A DNA stretch of 45,283 bases from JBHICC01 sp046759385 (GTDB taxonomy: Bacteria > Pseudomonadota > Gammaproteobacteria > Acidiferrobacterales > SPGG2), in the NCBI GenBank assembly GCA_046759385.1, contig JBHICC010000022.1, positions 1-45,283 of the forward strand, given 5' to 3'. A model generated the notes under the pieces. The model saw only the letters and a program-made list of their open reading frames with translations, was not told the DNA's origin and ran no database searches. Positions 6,267 to 14,246 of this stretch are shown here, in pieces. The translations under genes and the position numbers were made by a program. Each line of letters begins with the position of its first letter. The first letter of the stretch is position 1.

Positions 6267-8318
6267 TTAATTCGGCAAGCGAAGCGGCAGCCGCCGCCGC
6301 CGTTTGCCGGTCGCCGCAAACACGGCGTTGGCGACCGCTGGGGCGATAGGTGGAACGCCCGGCTCGCCGACACCGCCCGGGGATTGTCGATTGGTCAAGA
6401 TATGGACTTCGACCTCGGGCATGTCGGCCATGGTGATCAGCGGGTAATCCGCAAACGTGGCTTGCTGCACACAACCGTTTTCGATCGTGATCTCGCCTTT
6501 CAGCGCTGCGCTCAGGCCGAATGCCACCGCCCCTTCGATCTGGGATCTCACTCCATCTGGATTGATAGTGGTTCCGCAGTCAACGGCGCAGACGACCCGT
6601 TGAACCTTGATCTCGCCCATGGCGGAAACCGAAACTTCGGCGACCTCGGCCACGTAGCTTTCGAAGCAGTGGTACAGCGCGATGCCTTGGTGGCGATCTT
6701 TCTTTGACGGATTTCCCCAACCAGCCTTTTCCGCGGCGAGCTCGAGCACTGCACGGCAGCGTGGCTCATGCGTAAGCCATAGGCGGCGAAATTCAAATGG
6801 GTCCTGTCTAGCCGCGTGCGCAAGCTCGTCGACGAAGCCTTCGACCACAAACGCGTTCTGCGAAGCCCCGACCGAGCGCCAATAGCCCCAAGGCACCCCC
6901 GGGTCGTCCTCGATGTACTCCTCGCGCCGATGCACAATCTCATAGGGAACATTAACGTCTTCGTGAGTGATAGCGGGTCCGACAATGCGCTGGAACCATG
7001 CGATCGGTGCGCCGCTCGCATCGAGCGCGCCCTGCAGTATCGTGTAATGCGCCGGGCGGTAGCAGCCGTGCTGCATGTCGTCTTGGCGTGTCCACACAAC
7101 TTGCACCGGGGCGGCGATTCGCTTTGAAATCTGCACCGCCTCTTCAACGAAATCCTGCTCCAGCCGGCGCCCGAAGCTGCCACCGATAAACATACTATGG
7201 ACACGGACGCGGTCTCGCGGCAAACCGGTGATGCGTGCCGCGGTTTTCTGCGCCCCGGTCTGCGCTTGTGTGCCGACCCAGACGTCGCAACCATCGGCGT
7301 GCACGTGTGCTGTGCAGTTCATCGGCTCCATCGGCGCATGCGCGAGGTAAGGCGTTTCGTACACCGCCGCGACCATCTTTGCCGCACGTCTGAATGCGGA
7401 CGAAACATCCCCTTGGTCAACGGCGACGGTGCCGTTGCGCTGTACCGCGCGCTCAAAACGCTGTCGAATTTCCGCGCTGCTTAACGTCACGTTGGGACCC
7501 TGGGCCCACTGGACCTCTAGTGCCTCGCGGCCCTGCAGCGCCGACCACGTGTCCTCGGCAACCACGGCGACGCCTGAGTCGATCTCAAGCACATGGCGCA
7601 CACCCTCTACAGCCCGCGCTTGTCGGTCATCGAAGCGTTTGACCCGTCCACCGATTACGGGGCAACGCGCGACTGTGGCCACAAGCCTACCCGGCACGAC
7701 GATGTCGCTCCCGTACAAGGTGCGGCCGGACACCATATTAAGGAGTTCGAGACGGGGCGTCGGTTTACCGAGCAGACGGAAATCATCGTGGGGCTTAAGC
7801 GACACCTTTCTCGGCACACGCAACTCGCTCGCCTTGGCCACGAGCTCGGCATAGCCCATTCGACGGCCGCTAGGCACGTGGATAACCTCACCGCTCTCGG
7901 CGCGACACTTCGATTTCCTGGCGCCCCACGTTTTCGCAGCCGCTTCGATCAGCATCTCGCGCGCGGCCGCTCCCGCTTCGCGCAACGGCTTCCATGCCGC
8001 CCGGGTACTGGTGCTGCCACCAGTCATCTGCTCACCGAGCTTAGGGTTGGTGTAAGCCTCGTCAGCGGGCGCGAACTCGGTGCGAACGCGGTCAAGGTCG
8101 ATTTCCAATTCCTCGGCGACCAGCATGGCGAGCCCGGTGACAATCCCTTGGCCCATCTCCGCCCGGTCAATCAGCACTGTCACGGTACCGTCGCGATTCA
8201 CCCGCACCCAGGCGTTGGGCGCAAACGTCTGCACATCGCGTGCGTCGCCGCTAGCTTTGACCAGCAGCGCATCGCCCATTTTTTCCTCGGCGCGCACGCG
8301 ATCTGCGGTCTCATCCAT
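6267..8318 (-). CDS. molybdenum hydroxylase large subunit, isoquinoline 1-oxidoreductase beta-like
   Basis: A 683-residue molybdopterin-binding subunit of the xanthine oxidase family. FAPNAWVRV, RAEMGQGIVTGLAMLVAEEL, GGSFGRRLEQDFVEEA and GGVGEPGVPP (Glu652 is the expected catalytic base) are the family's cofactor and active-site segments. The fold pattern matches IorB-type enzymes, which hydroxylate N-heterocycles or oxidise aldehydes. IorB proteins usually start with a Tat signal; here the protein begins directly before the FAPNAW strand, so it may be cytoplasmic. The start overlaps the Fe-S subunit gene by eight bases, implying coupled translation. No XdhC-type maturation gene is in the window. 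Confidence 0.88.
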   Translation of the reverse strand: MDETADRVRAEEKMGDALLVKASGDARDVQTFAPNAWVRVNRDGTVTVLIDRAEMGQGIVTGLAMLVAEELEIDLDRVRTEFAPADEAYTNPKLGEQMTGGSTSTRAAWKPLREAGAAAREMLIEAAAKTWGARKSKCRAESGEVIHVPSGRRMGYAELVAKASELRVPRKVSLKPHDDFRLLGKPTPRLELLNMVSGRTLYGSDIVVPGRLVATVARCPVIGGRVKRFDDRQARAVEGVRHVLEIDSGVAVVAEDTWSALQGREALEVQWAQGPNVTLSSAEIRQRFERAVQRNGTVAVDQGDVSSAFRRAAKMVAAVYETPYLAHAPMEPMNCTAHVHADGCDVWVGTQAQTGAQKTAARITGLPRDRVRVHSMFIGGSFGRRLEQDFVEEAVQISKRIAAPVQVVWTRQDDMQHGCYRPAHYTILQGALDASGAPIAWFQRIVGPAITHEDVNVPYEIVHRREEYIEDDPGVPWGYWRSVGASQNAFVVEGFVDELAHAARQDPFEFRRLWLTHEPRCRAVLELAAEKAGWGNPSKKDRHQGIALYHCFESYVAEVAEVSVSAMGEIKVQRVVCAVDCGTTINPDGVRSQIEGAVAFGLSAALKGEITIENGCVQQATFADYPLITMADMPEVEVHILTNRQSPGGVGEPGVPPIAPAVANAVFAATGKRRRRLPLRLPN

Positions 8319-8781
8319 CGATGCGGGTCCGGCTCAGCTCGTCTGCAGCGCGATGGACCGCGCGGCGGATGCGTCGGTAGGTACCGCAACGACACAGAAC
8401 GGGGGCAAGCGCTTCGTTGATCGCGGCATCATCGGGGTTGGAAACGTTGGTCAACAAGGCTGCCGCAGCCATGATTTGACCCGGTTGGCAATACCCGCAC
8501 TGCGGTACCTGTTCGGCGATCCAGGCATCGATCAGCGGATGGCCTGCGTCCGCCAGCGCTTCAATCGTAAGGACCTCCTTCCCGCCCACGGCCGATAGCG
8601 GCAGGTCACAGGCACGAGTGGGGTTACCATCGACGAGCACGGTGCAGATACCGCAGATTCCCACACCACAGCCAAACTTGGTACCTTTGAGACCTAGCTT
8701 ATCCCGAAGCACCCACAGCAGCGGCATGTCGGGCGGGGCCGATACCTCGCGATAATCGCCGTTGATCTTGAAGGAAACCAC
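8311..8781 (-). CDS. [2Fe-2S] small subunit of molybdenum hydroxylase
   Basis: A 156-residue iron-sulfur subunit with two [2Fe-2S] clusters. The plant-ferredoxin-type site uses Cys38, Cys43, Cys46 and Cys58; the helical C-terminal site uses Cys95, Cys98, Cys130 and Cys132 (QCGYCQPGQ and CRCGTY). It passes electrons from the molybdenum subunit encoded immediately downstream. A GTG start is used, with a weak ribosome site. As in other iorAB-type pairs there is no FAD subunit, so electrons probably leave through a cytochrome or another carrier. Confidence 0.92.
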   Translation of the reverse strand: MVSFKINGDYREVSAPPDMPLLWVLRDKLGLKGTKFGCGVGICGICTVLVDGNPTRACDLPLSAVGGKEVLTIEALADAGHPLIDAWIAEQVPQCGYCQPGQIMAAAALLTNVSNPDDAAINEALAPVLCRCGTYRRIRRAVHRAADELSRTRIDG

Positions 8782-8931
8782 GCTCGTGTTAGGCTGAGTA
8801 CGTCTTGATCTAAACGTACACGGTTATGCTGTCGTGATCAAAGTGGCGCGGCCGCCACGGTTGGCGGGCGGCAGGAGACGCTACGACCAATCGGGGAACA
8901 GAAAGCCTCACAGACAAATCGGGTGAATGTT

Positions 8932-9795
8932 ATGCCTTCTTCAGTACATAAGCTCAAAGTGGACTTTAATAAGGTGCAGAAACGCTTGCGGCGCGAGGTC
9001 GGGCAAGCCATTGCGGACTTCAACATGATAGAGCCGAAAGATCGCGTAATGGTGTGCCTTTCGGGCGGAAAGGATTCCTATACGATGCTCGATATTCTTA
9101 TGAGTCTGCAGCGCAGCGCCCCGATTGATTTCACGCTCGTGGCCGTCAATCTTGACCAGAAGCAGCCCGGTTTTCCCGAGCATGTGCTACCAAACTACTT
9201 GCAAAAGTTGGGTATGCCCTACGAGGTGGTCGAGGAAGACACTTACACTACCGTCAAACGCGTGATCCCCGAAGGCAAGACCACTTGTGGTTTATGCTCG
9301 CGTCTGCGCCGCGGGATTCTGTACCGCTATGCCAAGCAACATGAGGTGACCAAGATCGCCTTGGGCCACCATCGCGACGATATCATCGAAACGCTATTCC
9401 TTAATATGTTCTACGGTGGCAAGCTCAAAGCCATGCCACCGAAGCTGCGCAGCGACGACGGCAATCAGATTGTCATCCGGCCGCTGGCGTACTGCCGCGA
9501 GAAAGATATCGCCCGTTATGCGGAGGCACGGTGTTTTCCGATCATTCCGTGTGATCTGTGCGGTTCACAGGAGCACCTCCAGCGCCGCGCGATCAAGGAC
9601 ATGCTCCAAGAATGGGACCGGCGTTACCCGGGGCGGCTCGAGACCGTCTTTCGAGCGGTGCAAAACGTGGCGCCGTCTCAACTGGCCGATCGCCGGCTGT
9701 TCTCGTTTGAGGCGCTGGTCGCGGACCATTTGGGACCGAAAGCGTCATCACCCGCCCGTGCAGCTGGCGCTTTGCCGATGTCATTTCGGCGTTGA
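8932..9795 (+). CDS. ttcA: tRNA 2-thiocytidine(32) synthetase TtcA
   Basis: About 287 residues from the ATG at 8932, with GGGTGA just upstream; a GTG three codons earlier is also possible. The PP-loop ATP site SGGKDS is followed by CGLC and CDLC pairs that bind the 4Fe-4S cluster, and by the GHHRDDIIET motif. TtcA adds sulfur to C32 of certain tRNAs in the cytoplasm. The last 118 bases overlap the 3' end of the convergent transporter gene. It is divergent from the molybdenum hydroxylase operon. Confidence 0.97.
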   Translation: MPSSVHKLKVDFNKVQKRLRREVGQAIADFNMIEPKDRVMVCLSGGKDSYTMLDILMSLQRSAPIDFTLVAVNLDQKQPGFPEHVLPNYLQKLGMPYEVVEEDTYTTVKRVIPEGKTTCGLCSRLRRGILYRYAKQHEVTKIALGHHRDDIIETLFLNMFYGGKLKAMPPKLRSDDGNQIVIRPLAYCREKDIARYAEARCFPIIPCDLCGSQEHLQRRAIKDMLQEWDRRYPGRLETVFRAVQNVAPSQLADRRLFSFEALVADHLGPKASSPARAAGALPMSFRR

Positions 9796-10698
9796 CGCGC
9801 TAAACGCAACATGCTGGCCAGGTAGGCCAACGGGCGCCCATCGAGTGCGGCGAGGCCAAGACCGATGAGCCCCATCCCGCCAAAATCCTTGAACTCGAGC
9901 CGTTCGCCCAGCAGGGTGGCGCCTAATAAAATAGCGCTGACCGGGATCAGAAGGGTAACGAGCAGGAGATTCGTCGCACCCGCGGTCGCCAACAGACGAA
10001 AGTAGATTATGTAGGCGAGCGCGGTGCTAAGGACCGCCAGACCGGCCAAGGCACCCCAAGTCGGCCAGGTTAGCACGGAAAGCGTCCAGGGCTGGTCGAT
10101 AACCAATACAATCGGGCACATCATGACCGTGGTCGCGGTTACTTGCCCGGCGGCTGTAATCAGCGGTGGCGTGTCTTTGAACCGGCGGCCGAAGATACCC
10201 GCGAACGCGTAAGAAAGGGCTGCGCCAAGCACCGCAAACTGGGCAATGACCTGTAAGCCAAGCCCTTGTAGGACCTCGGGTCCAATCATCACAATCACGC
10301 CCGCAAGCCCGATCAACACGCCCGCAAGTCTATTCGCAGTCATTTTTTCATCGTCGGTCAGCGCATGCGCGAGCACGACGGTGAAAATCGGCGTTGTCGC
10401 ATTGAGAATCGAGGCCAGGCCGCTGGCAATCTGGGTTTGGCCCCAGAATATGAGACTGAATGGCACCAGGTTGTTTATTGCGCCCATGGCGAAGAATGCC
10501 CCCCAAATCCGATGGTCGGTGGGCATTCGATGGCCGGTTGCATAGGCAAGCGCAATAAGGGCAATTGCGGCAATGCCAACACGGCCGAGCACGACGCTAA
10601 AGGGCCGTAATTCATTGAGCGCAACTTCACCGAAGAAAAAAGGAGCCGCCCCAAAGTACCGACAAGCTGATCAAGAGTGTCCACTCAATCAGCCCCAT
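9678..10698 (-). pseudogene. EamA/DMT-family transporter with a homopolymer frameshift
   Basis: The long frame (9678-10592) encodes about nine of the ten expected membrane helices but starts mid-family at LGRVGIAAIALIALA. Upstream, the family's N-terminus is present in two frames: MGLIEWTLLISLSVLWGGSF from the ATG at 10698, then FFGEVALNELRPFS, joined only by a shift at a run of six A (10636-10641, plus strand). With five A the gene would be intact. The cause may be mutation, assembly error or slippage. An in-frame ATG at 10728 could extend the start. The C-terminal 40 residues run through the end of ttcA and look like an added tail. The cargo is unknown. Confidence 0.8.
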
Positions 10699-10825
10699 CG
10701 GTCTGTTTACCCCAGTCGACCTATTCATGAAGAATTCCAGCAAAATCTACAATTGGGGGATCCTAGGCATTCGTACGAGCGATGACACTCCGATTGTTGC
10801 GCTCAAAGCCCCTTTCGAAGTGGAG

Positions 10826-12487
10826 TCAGGCCAGCTTGTAGACTGTGACGGTTTCTCGTTTGCCGCGAATCTCGATGCTGCCGATTTTTTCGCGCGGAAA
10901 CTCGTCACCAATCAGACTGACACTAGCTTCGGAGATGAGCACGCGTGTGCCATGCGCCTTGTTTAGTACCTCGAGACGTGCAGCGAGGTTCACCGCATCC
11001 CCGTGAACCGTGTAGTTGACCCGGTTTTCCGAACCGACCGAACCGGCGACTACCTCGCCCGTGTTGATGCCTACGCGATTGCGCACAATGATGTTGCCGG
11101 CAAACGTGCGTGCATTGACAATCTGGTGAATCTCCAGGGCCGCGCGTACAGCATTTGCCGCATGATCCGGATCGGCCGTGGGCACATTGAATACCGCGAG
11201 AATCGCATCGCCTTGGAACTGGGTGATAACGCCACCGTACTTCTCGATCGGCCTGGTAACGGCCGAAAAGTATTCATTGAGCAAGGTGACGGTTCGCTCG
11301 GGCGGTAGCTGTTCGACCAGACTAGTAAAGTCCTCAATATCCGTGAAAAGTATGGTCGCTAGACGCGATTCCGGCTTAGACTCGATGCCCTTGGCGATTA
11401 AGGTGCGCACCAGCTGCAGCGGCAGATATCGTTGGAACGCCGCCAGCCCGCGCATCATCTGATTGAAGGCATCGGCGAGGCGGCCGATTTCGTCCTGCTG
11501 CGCAATAGCGATTTGATGTTGAAAGTCGCCCTTCTCGATCTTTCGTGCACTTTCCACTAGGGTGCGGACCGGACGCGTTACCGTTCGCGCGATCAATGTG
11601 CCACCAATTACGGAGATGGTGAGCGTCAATAGTGTCAATGCAATAAGCACCCGGTAGAGTCGCTGAAACGTCCGCAAGGCTTGATCAATCGATCGTTGTA
11701 AGACGACGCGCAAACCCTCTCCGACACCAATGTTGAGTGCCAGGAAGCGCTCGTCTGTGACCTCAAGCTCAAATTGCTTATTTATGCGGTCGTGTCCGTT
11801 TGATGCGGCATCAGCCAGTATGCGGCGCGCGGCCGGCGATAGGGTCGACGCGACAACAGACCAACGGGTATCTGACCCCTTTGCAAGGAAGGACACATCG
11901 GTCAAGGTCAACTGTTTGAGGTTAGTGGCCAGCGCATTGTCGATTAGGAACCCAACAGCGATCCAGGCAACCGGTTCTGGGGCGAGCAGCGGGACGATGA
12001 CGATCCGGTATAGCTTGTCATCGAATGTTCGCAACGATGAGGAGGGTCGGCCGCTCTCCTCCGCGGCCTCGATCAACTCGGCAAAGGGAACCACCACGTC
12101 GTACGATTCCGGGTGCAGGGTATCAACGATAACAGCGTAGTCGTCCGCATCGGCGAGTATCATCAGATCAGCGCCAATTCGGTGCGTTTGTAAGTTGGTG
12201 ACCGCCGAGAACAACGTGTCACGGTCACCGCCGGCATAGGCCTGCTTGAAAGCGAAATCGCCAGACAGGAGTCGTGCACTCAGGGTCAACTGCTGAACCT
12301 GTTCATCGAGAAAACGGTTGAAAACTCGCCCGCTAACAATCAGCTCTTCCTCGATCTGCCGATTAGCCGAGCGCCAACCCGCCGTGACGACGGCCAAGAA
12401 GGTGATGACTTGAACCAACGCAAAAAGACCAAGAAAGAAGAAAAGTATGCGACTTTGCAGTCTGCGGAAGCGAAAACGCACGATCAT
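10826..12487 (-). CDS. membrane class III nucleotide cyclase with periplasmic sensor and HAMP
   Basis: A 553-residue protein from the ATG at 12487, which overlaps the stop of the cupredoxin gene (ATGA). A first helix (14-36), a periplasmic sensor of about 240 residues, a second helix (278-301) and a HAMP domain (300-350) lead to a class III cyclase domain. Metal-binding Asp383 and Asp427 and transition-state Asn500 and Arg504 are present. The purine-selecting positions are Gln423 (QFQGD) and Asn491 (VNYTVHG), rather than the Lys/Asp of adenylate cyclases or the Glu/Cys of guanylate cyclases. The nucleotide made is therefore uncertain. It probably signals a periplasmic cue linked to the cupredoxin. 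Confidence 0.9.
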   Translation of the reverse strand: MIVRFRFRRLQSRILFFFLGLFALVQVITFLAVVTAGWRSANRQIEEELIVSGRVFNRFLDEQVQQLTLSARLLSGDFAFKQAYAGGDRDTLFSAVTNLQTHRIGADLMILADADDYAVIVDTLHPESYDVVVPFAELIEAAEESGRPSSSLRTFDDKLYRIVIVPLLAPEPVAWIAVGFLIDNALATNLKQLTLTDVSFLAKGSDTRWSVVASTLSPAARRILADAASNGHDRINKQFELEVTDERFLALNIGVGEGLRVVLQRSIDQALRTFQRLYRVLIALTLLTLTISVIGGTLIARTVTRPVRTLVESARKIEKGDFQHQIAIAQQDEIGRLADAFNQMMRGLAAFQRYLPLQLVRTLIAKGIESKPESRLATILFTDIEDFTSLVEQLPPERTVTLLNEYFSAVTRPIEKYGGVITQFQGDAILAVFNVPTADPDHAANAVRAALEIHQIVNARTFAGNIIVRNRVGINTGEVVAGSVGSENRVNYTVHGDAVNLAARLEVLNKAHGTRVLISEASVSLIGDEFPREKIGSIEIRGKRETVTVYKLA

Positions 12488-13134
12488 TGCTTGCCATTGC
12501 GTTGTGGGCGCCACTCTGGCTTGAGTGCCAGCACGAGTTCAATGTGCTGCAGATCGTTCTTAACGTGAACGTGTTGCGGCGGTGATGAGCCGCGCTTGCT
12601 CTTGCGTGGGTGACGCGCGCGAACCTCGTACTCGCCCACCGGCAGCCCCACCAGCTGCGCCTTGCCCGTGGGCCCCGTCTTAGCAAAGTACGGCGTTTCT
12701 AGGACGTAGACGTAAGCAACCATCCAGTCGTGGATGTTGCAGCCCAGCACCACGACCCCAGGCTTGTCAAACACCACAGGCTCGGGCGCCTTATCCTTGT
12801 AAAGCGGTAGCTCGAATCGCTTCGCTTTCGAGAACGAGTACACGTTGTGCAGGATGTTGTCCTGATTTGGAAACGATATCGCCGTGCCCATGCGAACGGC
12901 AGTCACGTAGGGTACAAACTCCTTGTTTTGTTGAGAGATCGTTACGGTAGGCCGCCCTCCATTCTCCAATTTGGCTTCAGCGGCTGCTCGCGCGGGGCCA
13001 AGCGGCGTGGCCAATACAACCACGTCCTGCAAGGGTTGACCCTCCTGGTCCGCGACAACTACGTTGACGCCGGCTGCCTCGAGTTGCGTCACGATACCGA
13101 GAAAGAGCACTATTGCGGCGAATGTCCTGACCAT
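12484..13134 (-). CDS. periplasmic cupredoxin-like 'methylamine utilization' protein
   Basis: About 216 residues from the ATG at 13134, where a good signal peptide begins (MVRTFAAIVLFLGIV, ending EAAG). A longer frame reaches 13353 but adds only non-signal residues. SFPNQDNILHNVYSFSK and VVLGCNIHDWMVAYVYV resemble the plastocyanin/azurin-type copper site, with His, Cys, His and Met in the right order. Related proteins are often labelled methylamine utilization proteins, though no mau genes are nearby. It overlaps the cyclase gene by four bases. No Shine-Dalgarno is visible: a GC-rich hairpin sits where one should be. Confidence 0.8.
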   Translation of the reverse strand: MVRTFAAIVLFLGIVTQLEAAGVNVVVADQEGQPLQDVVVLATPLGPARAAAEAKLENGGRPTVTISQQNKEFVPYVTAVRMGTAISFPNQDNILHNVYSFSKAKRFELPLYKDKAPEPVVFDKPGVVVLGCNIHDWMVAYVYVLETPYFAKTGPTGKAQLVGLPVGEYEVRARHPRKSKRGSSPPQHVHVKNDLQHIELVLALKPEWRPQRNGKQ

Positions 13135-13671
13135 GAAGGAAAAGGCCCCGCCCCGGGGGCGGGGCACAATACACCACCAGAGTTCCCCGCGCGTGAGCTC
13201 AGCAAGTCCCATTCGTCTTTTAACCATCGCGGCATGGGCATCCGCCGTTAAGAAGCGCCTGCTGAGCCACCGCGGCCCGCTGGCGAGCGCTGGAGTGACG
13301 CCGTGGCACCGGGAGGACGGCACAGGGAGACGCATCGCATGTATGGCCCACATGCCCCTTGCGGTGCGTAACTACACGCTTCCGATCCTGGAAGCGCCGA
13401 CGGATACGCGCCGCTTGGTCCCGTCGCTACACGAACACGGGGGTGTTCTTATGAAGGTGACCGGCTGGAGCAGGAATTCCTTTCAGTCTATTGTCTCCAC
13501 AGCTTGAACCGAGCCAGCCCGGCTTGTACGGTTCTTATATGAGCACGGCAGTGACGATCACGCCCGTCCCTGTTAGTAGCCTGCGCAGCTTTACCCTTCT
13601 TAAGGTCTCACCATACTAAGCGCAAATCCAATTAGTTTGTTGGCCGCTGGCAGACGGAGACGGTACTGACG
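13135..13671. other. 537-base stretch without a supported gene
   Basis: This lies between the divergent cupredoxin and cysteine dioxygenase genes. Open frames exist on both strands, including an N-terminal extension of the cupredoxin frame to 13353, but none has a ribosome site, signal or family motif. It contains the GC-rich palindrome at 13145-13165. I see no RNA gene or repeat. An upstream promoter for cysteine dioxygenase should lie in the AT-richer part at about 13600-13650. Confidence 0.5.
13145..13165 (-). terminator. GC-rich perfect hairpin followed by a U-rich run
   Basis: Ten-base arms (GCCCCGCCCC and GGGGCGGGGC) flank a single central base. Read on the minus strand the hairpin is followed by CTTTTCCTTC and then directly by the ATG of the cupredoxin gene. 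That is the layout of an intrinsic terminator, but it sits in the 5' leader of a gene and occupies the ribosome-site region. It could be an attenuator for the cupredoxin-cyclase operon. Confidence 0.5.
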
Positions 13672-14217
13672 ATGACACGTTATGTTGCCATGGACGAATT
13701 CTTGGACGCGCTCGAAGGATTCGCCGCCCGTGGATTCGACGTGCAGGCCGTACAGACCTATTTACATGAAACCTTAATCTTATCGTCTTCACTCGATCGG
13801 TACGTCAGCTATCGTGCCGATCGCTACACGCGAAATCTGGTACACAAGACCGAGGCGTTCGAGATTCTCGTTATCTGTTGGGAGCCAGGTCAGATGGCGC
13901 CGGTGCATGGACACGAGGGGGAGCTTTGCTGGGCGCGCGTAGAGCGCGGCACGCTTTGTTTCATCGACTATCGTTTGGTTTCTGAAGATCCGCTTGTTCT
14001 CGAGCCTACGGCTGAACCGCTAAATGCCGGCGTTGGGCACGTGGATGGGCCTGCGGACATTCACGCTGTGGAAAACCTGAAGGACTCCGGGGAACGGGCA
14101 GCCAGCCTACACGTGTACTCGCGCCCGTATCCGGAGTGCGACATCTATGACCTCAAAAAAGGAGAACGGCGGCGTGTACGCATGGTGTACGACACGATGT
14201 ACGGCGAGCCTACTTAA
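13672..14217 (+). CDS. cysteine dioxygenase
   Basis: A 181-residue cupin of the cysteine dioxygenase family, which oxidises cysteine to cysteine sulfinate with O2 and Fe(II) in the cytoplasm. Iron ligands are His79 and His81 (PVHGHEG) and His131 (DIHAVEN). Arg54 in YTRNLV matches the substrate-carboxylate Arg of mammalian enzymes. Cys86 and Tyr149 (LHVYSRPY) align with the Cys93-Tyr157 pair that forms the cross-linked cofactor in mammals; many bacterial enzymes lack that Cys. GGAG lies 12 bases upstream of the ATG. The product could feed a sulfinate decarboxylase, and the PLP decarboxylase 10 kb away is a loose candidate. Confidence 0.93.
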   Translation: MTRYVAMDEFLDALEGFAARGFDVQAVQTYLHETLILSSSLDRYVSYRADRYTRNLVHKTEAFEILVICWEPGQMAPVHGHEGELCWARVERGTLCFIDYRLVSEDPLVLEPTAEPLNAGVGHVDGPADIHAVENLKDSGERAASLHVYSRPYPECDIYDLKKGERRRVRMVYDTMYGEPT

Positions 14218-14246
14218 GACTAGTAGGATCGGGACGGAGACCTACT
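14209..14246. terminator. overlapping inverted repeats between convergent genes
   Basis: CCTACT (14209-14214), AGTAGG (14222-14227) and CCTACT (14241-14246) lie across the 24-base gap between convergent genes. The central copy can pair with either side, giving two mutually exclusive six-base-pair hairpins. There is no strong U-run. It could be a weak bidirectional end signal. Confidence 0.35.

Noticed and set aside
7593..8420. 275-residue plus-strand frame across the hydroxylase genes
   Set aside because: It is antisense to two clearly recognised subunits, with no family motif or ribosome site.
8843..8858. GTGGCG/CGCCAC hairpin between ttcA and the hydroxylase genes as a regulator site
   Set aside because: Short and GC-only; no relation to a promoter was visible.
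13135..13353. N-terminal extension of the cupredoxin protein
   Set aside because: The added residues precede a perfect signal peptide, which must be at the true N-terminus.
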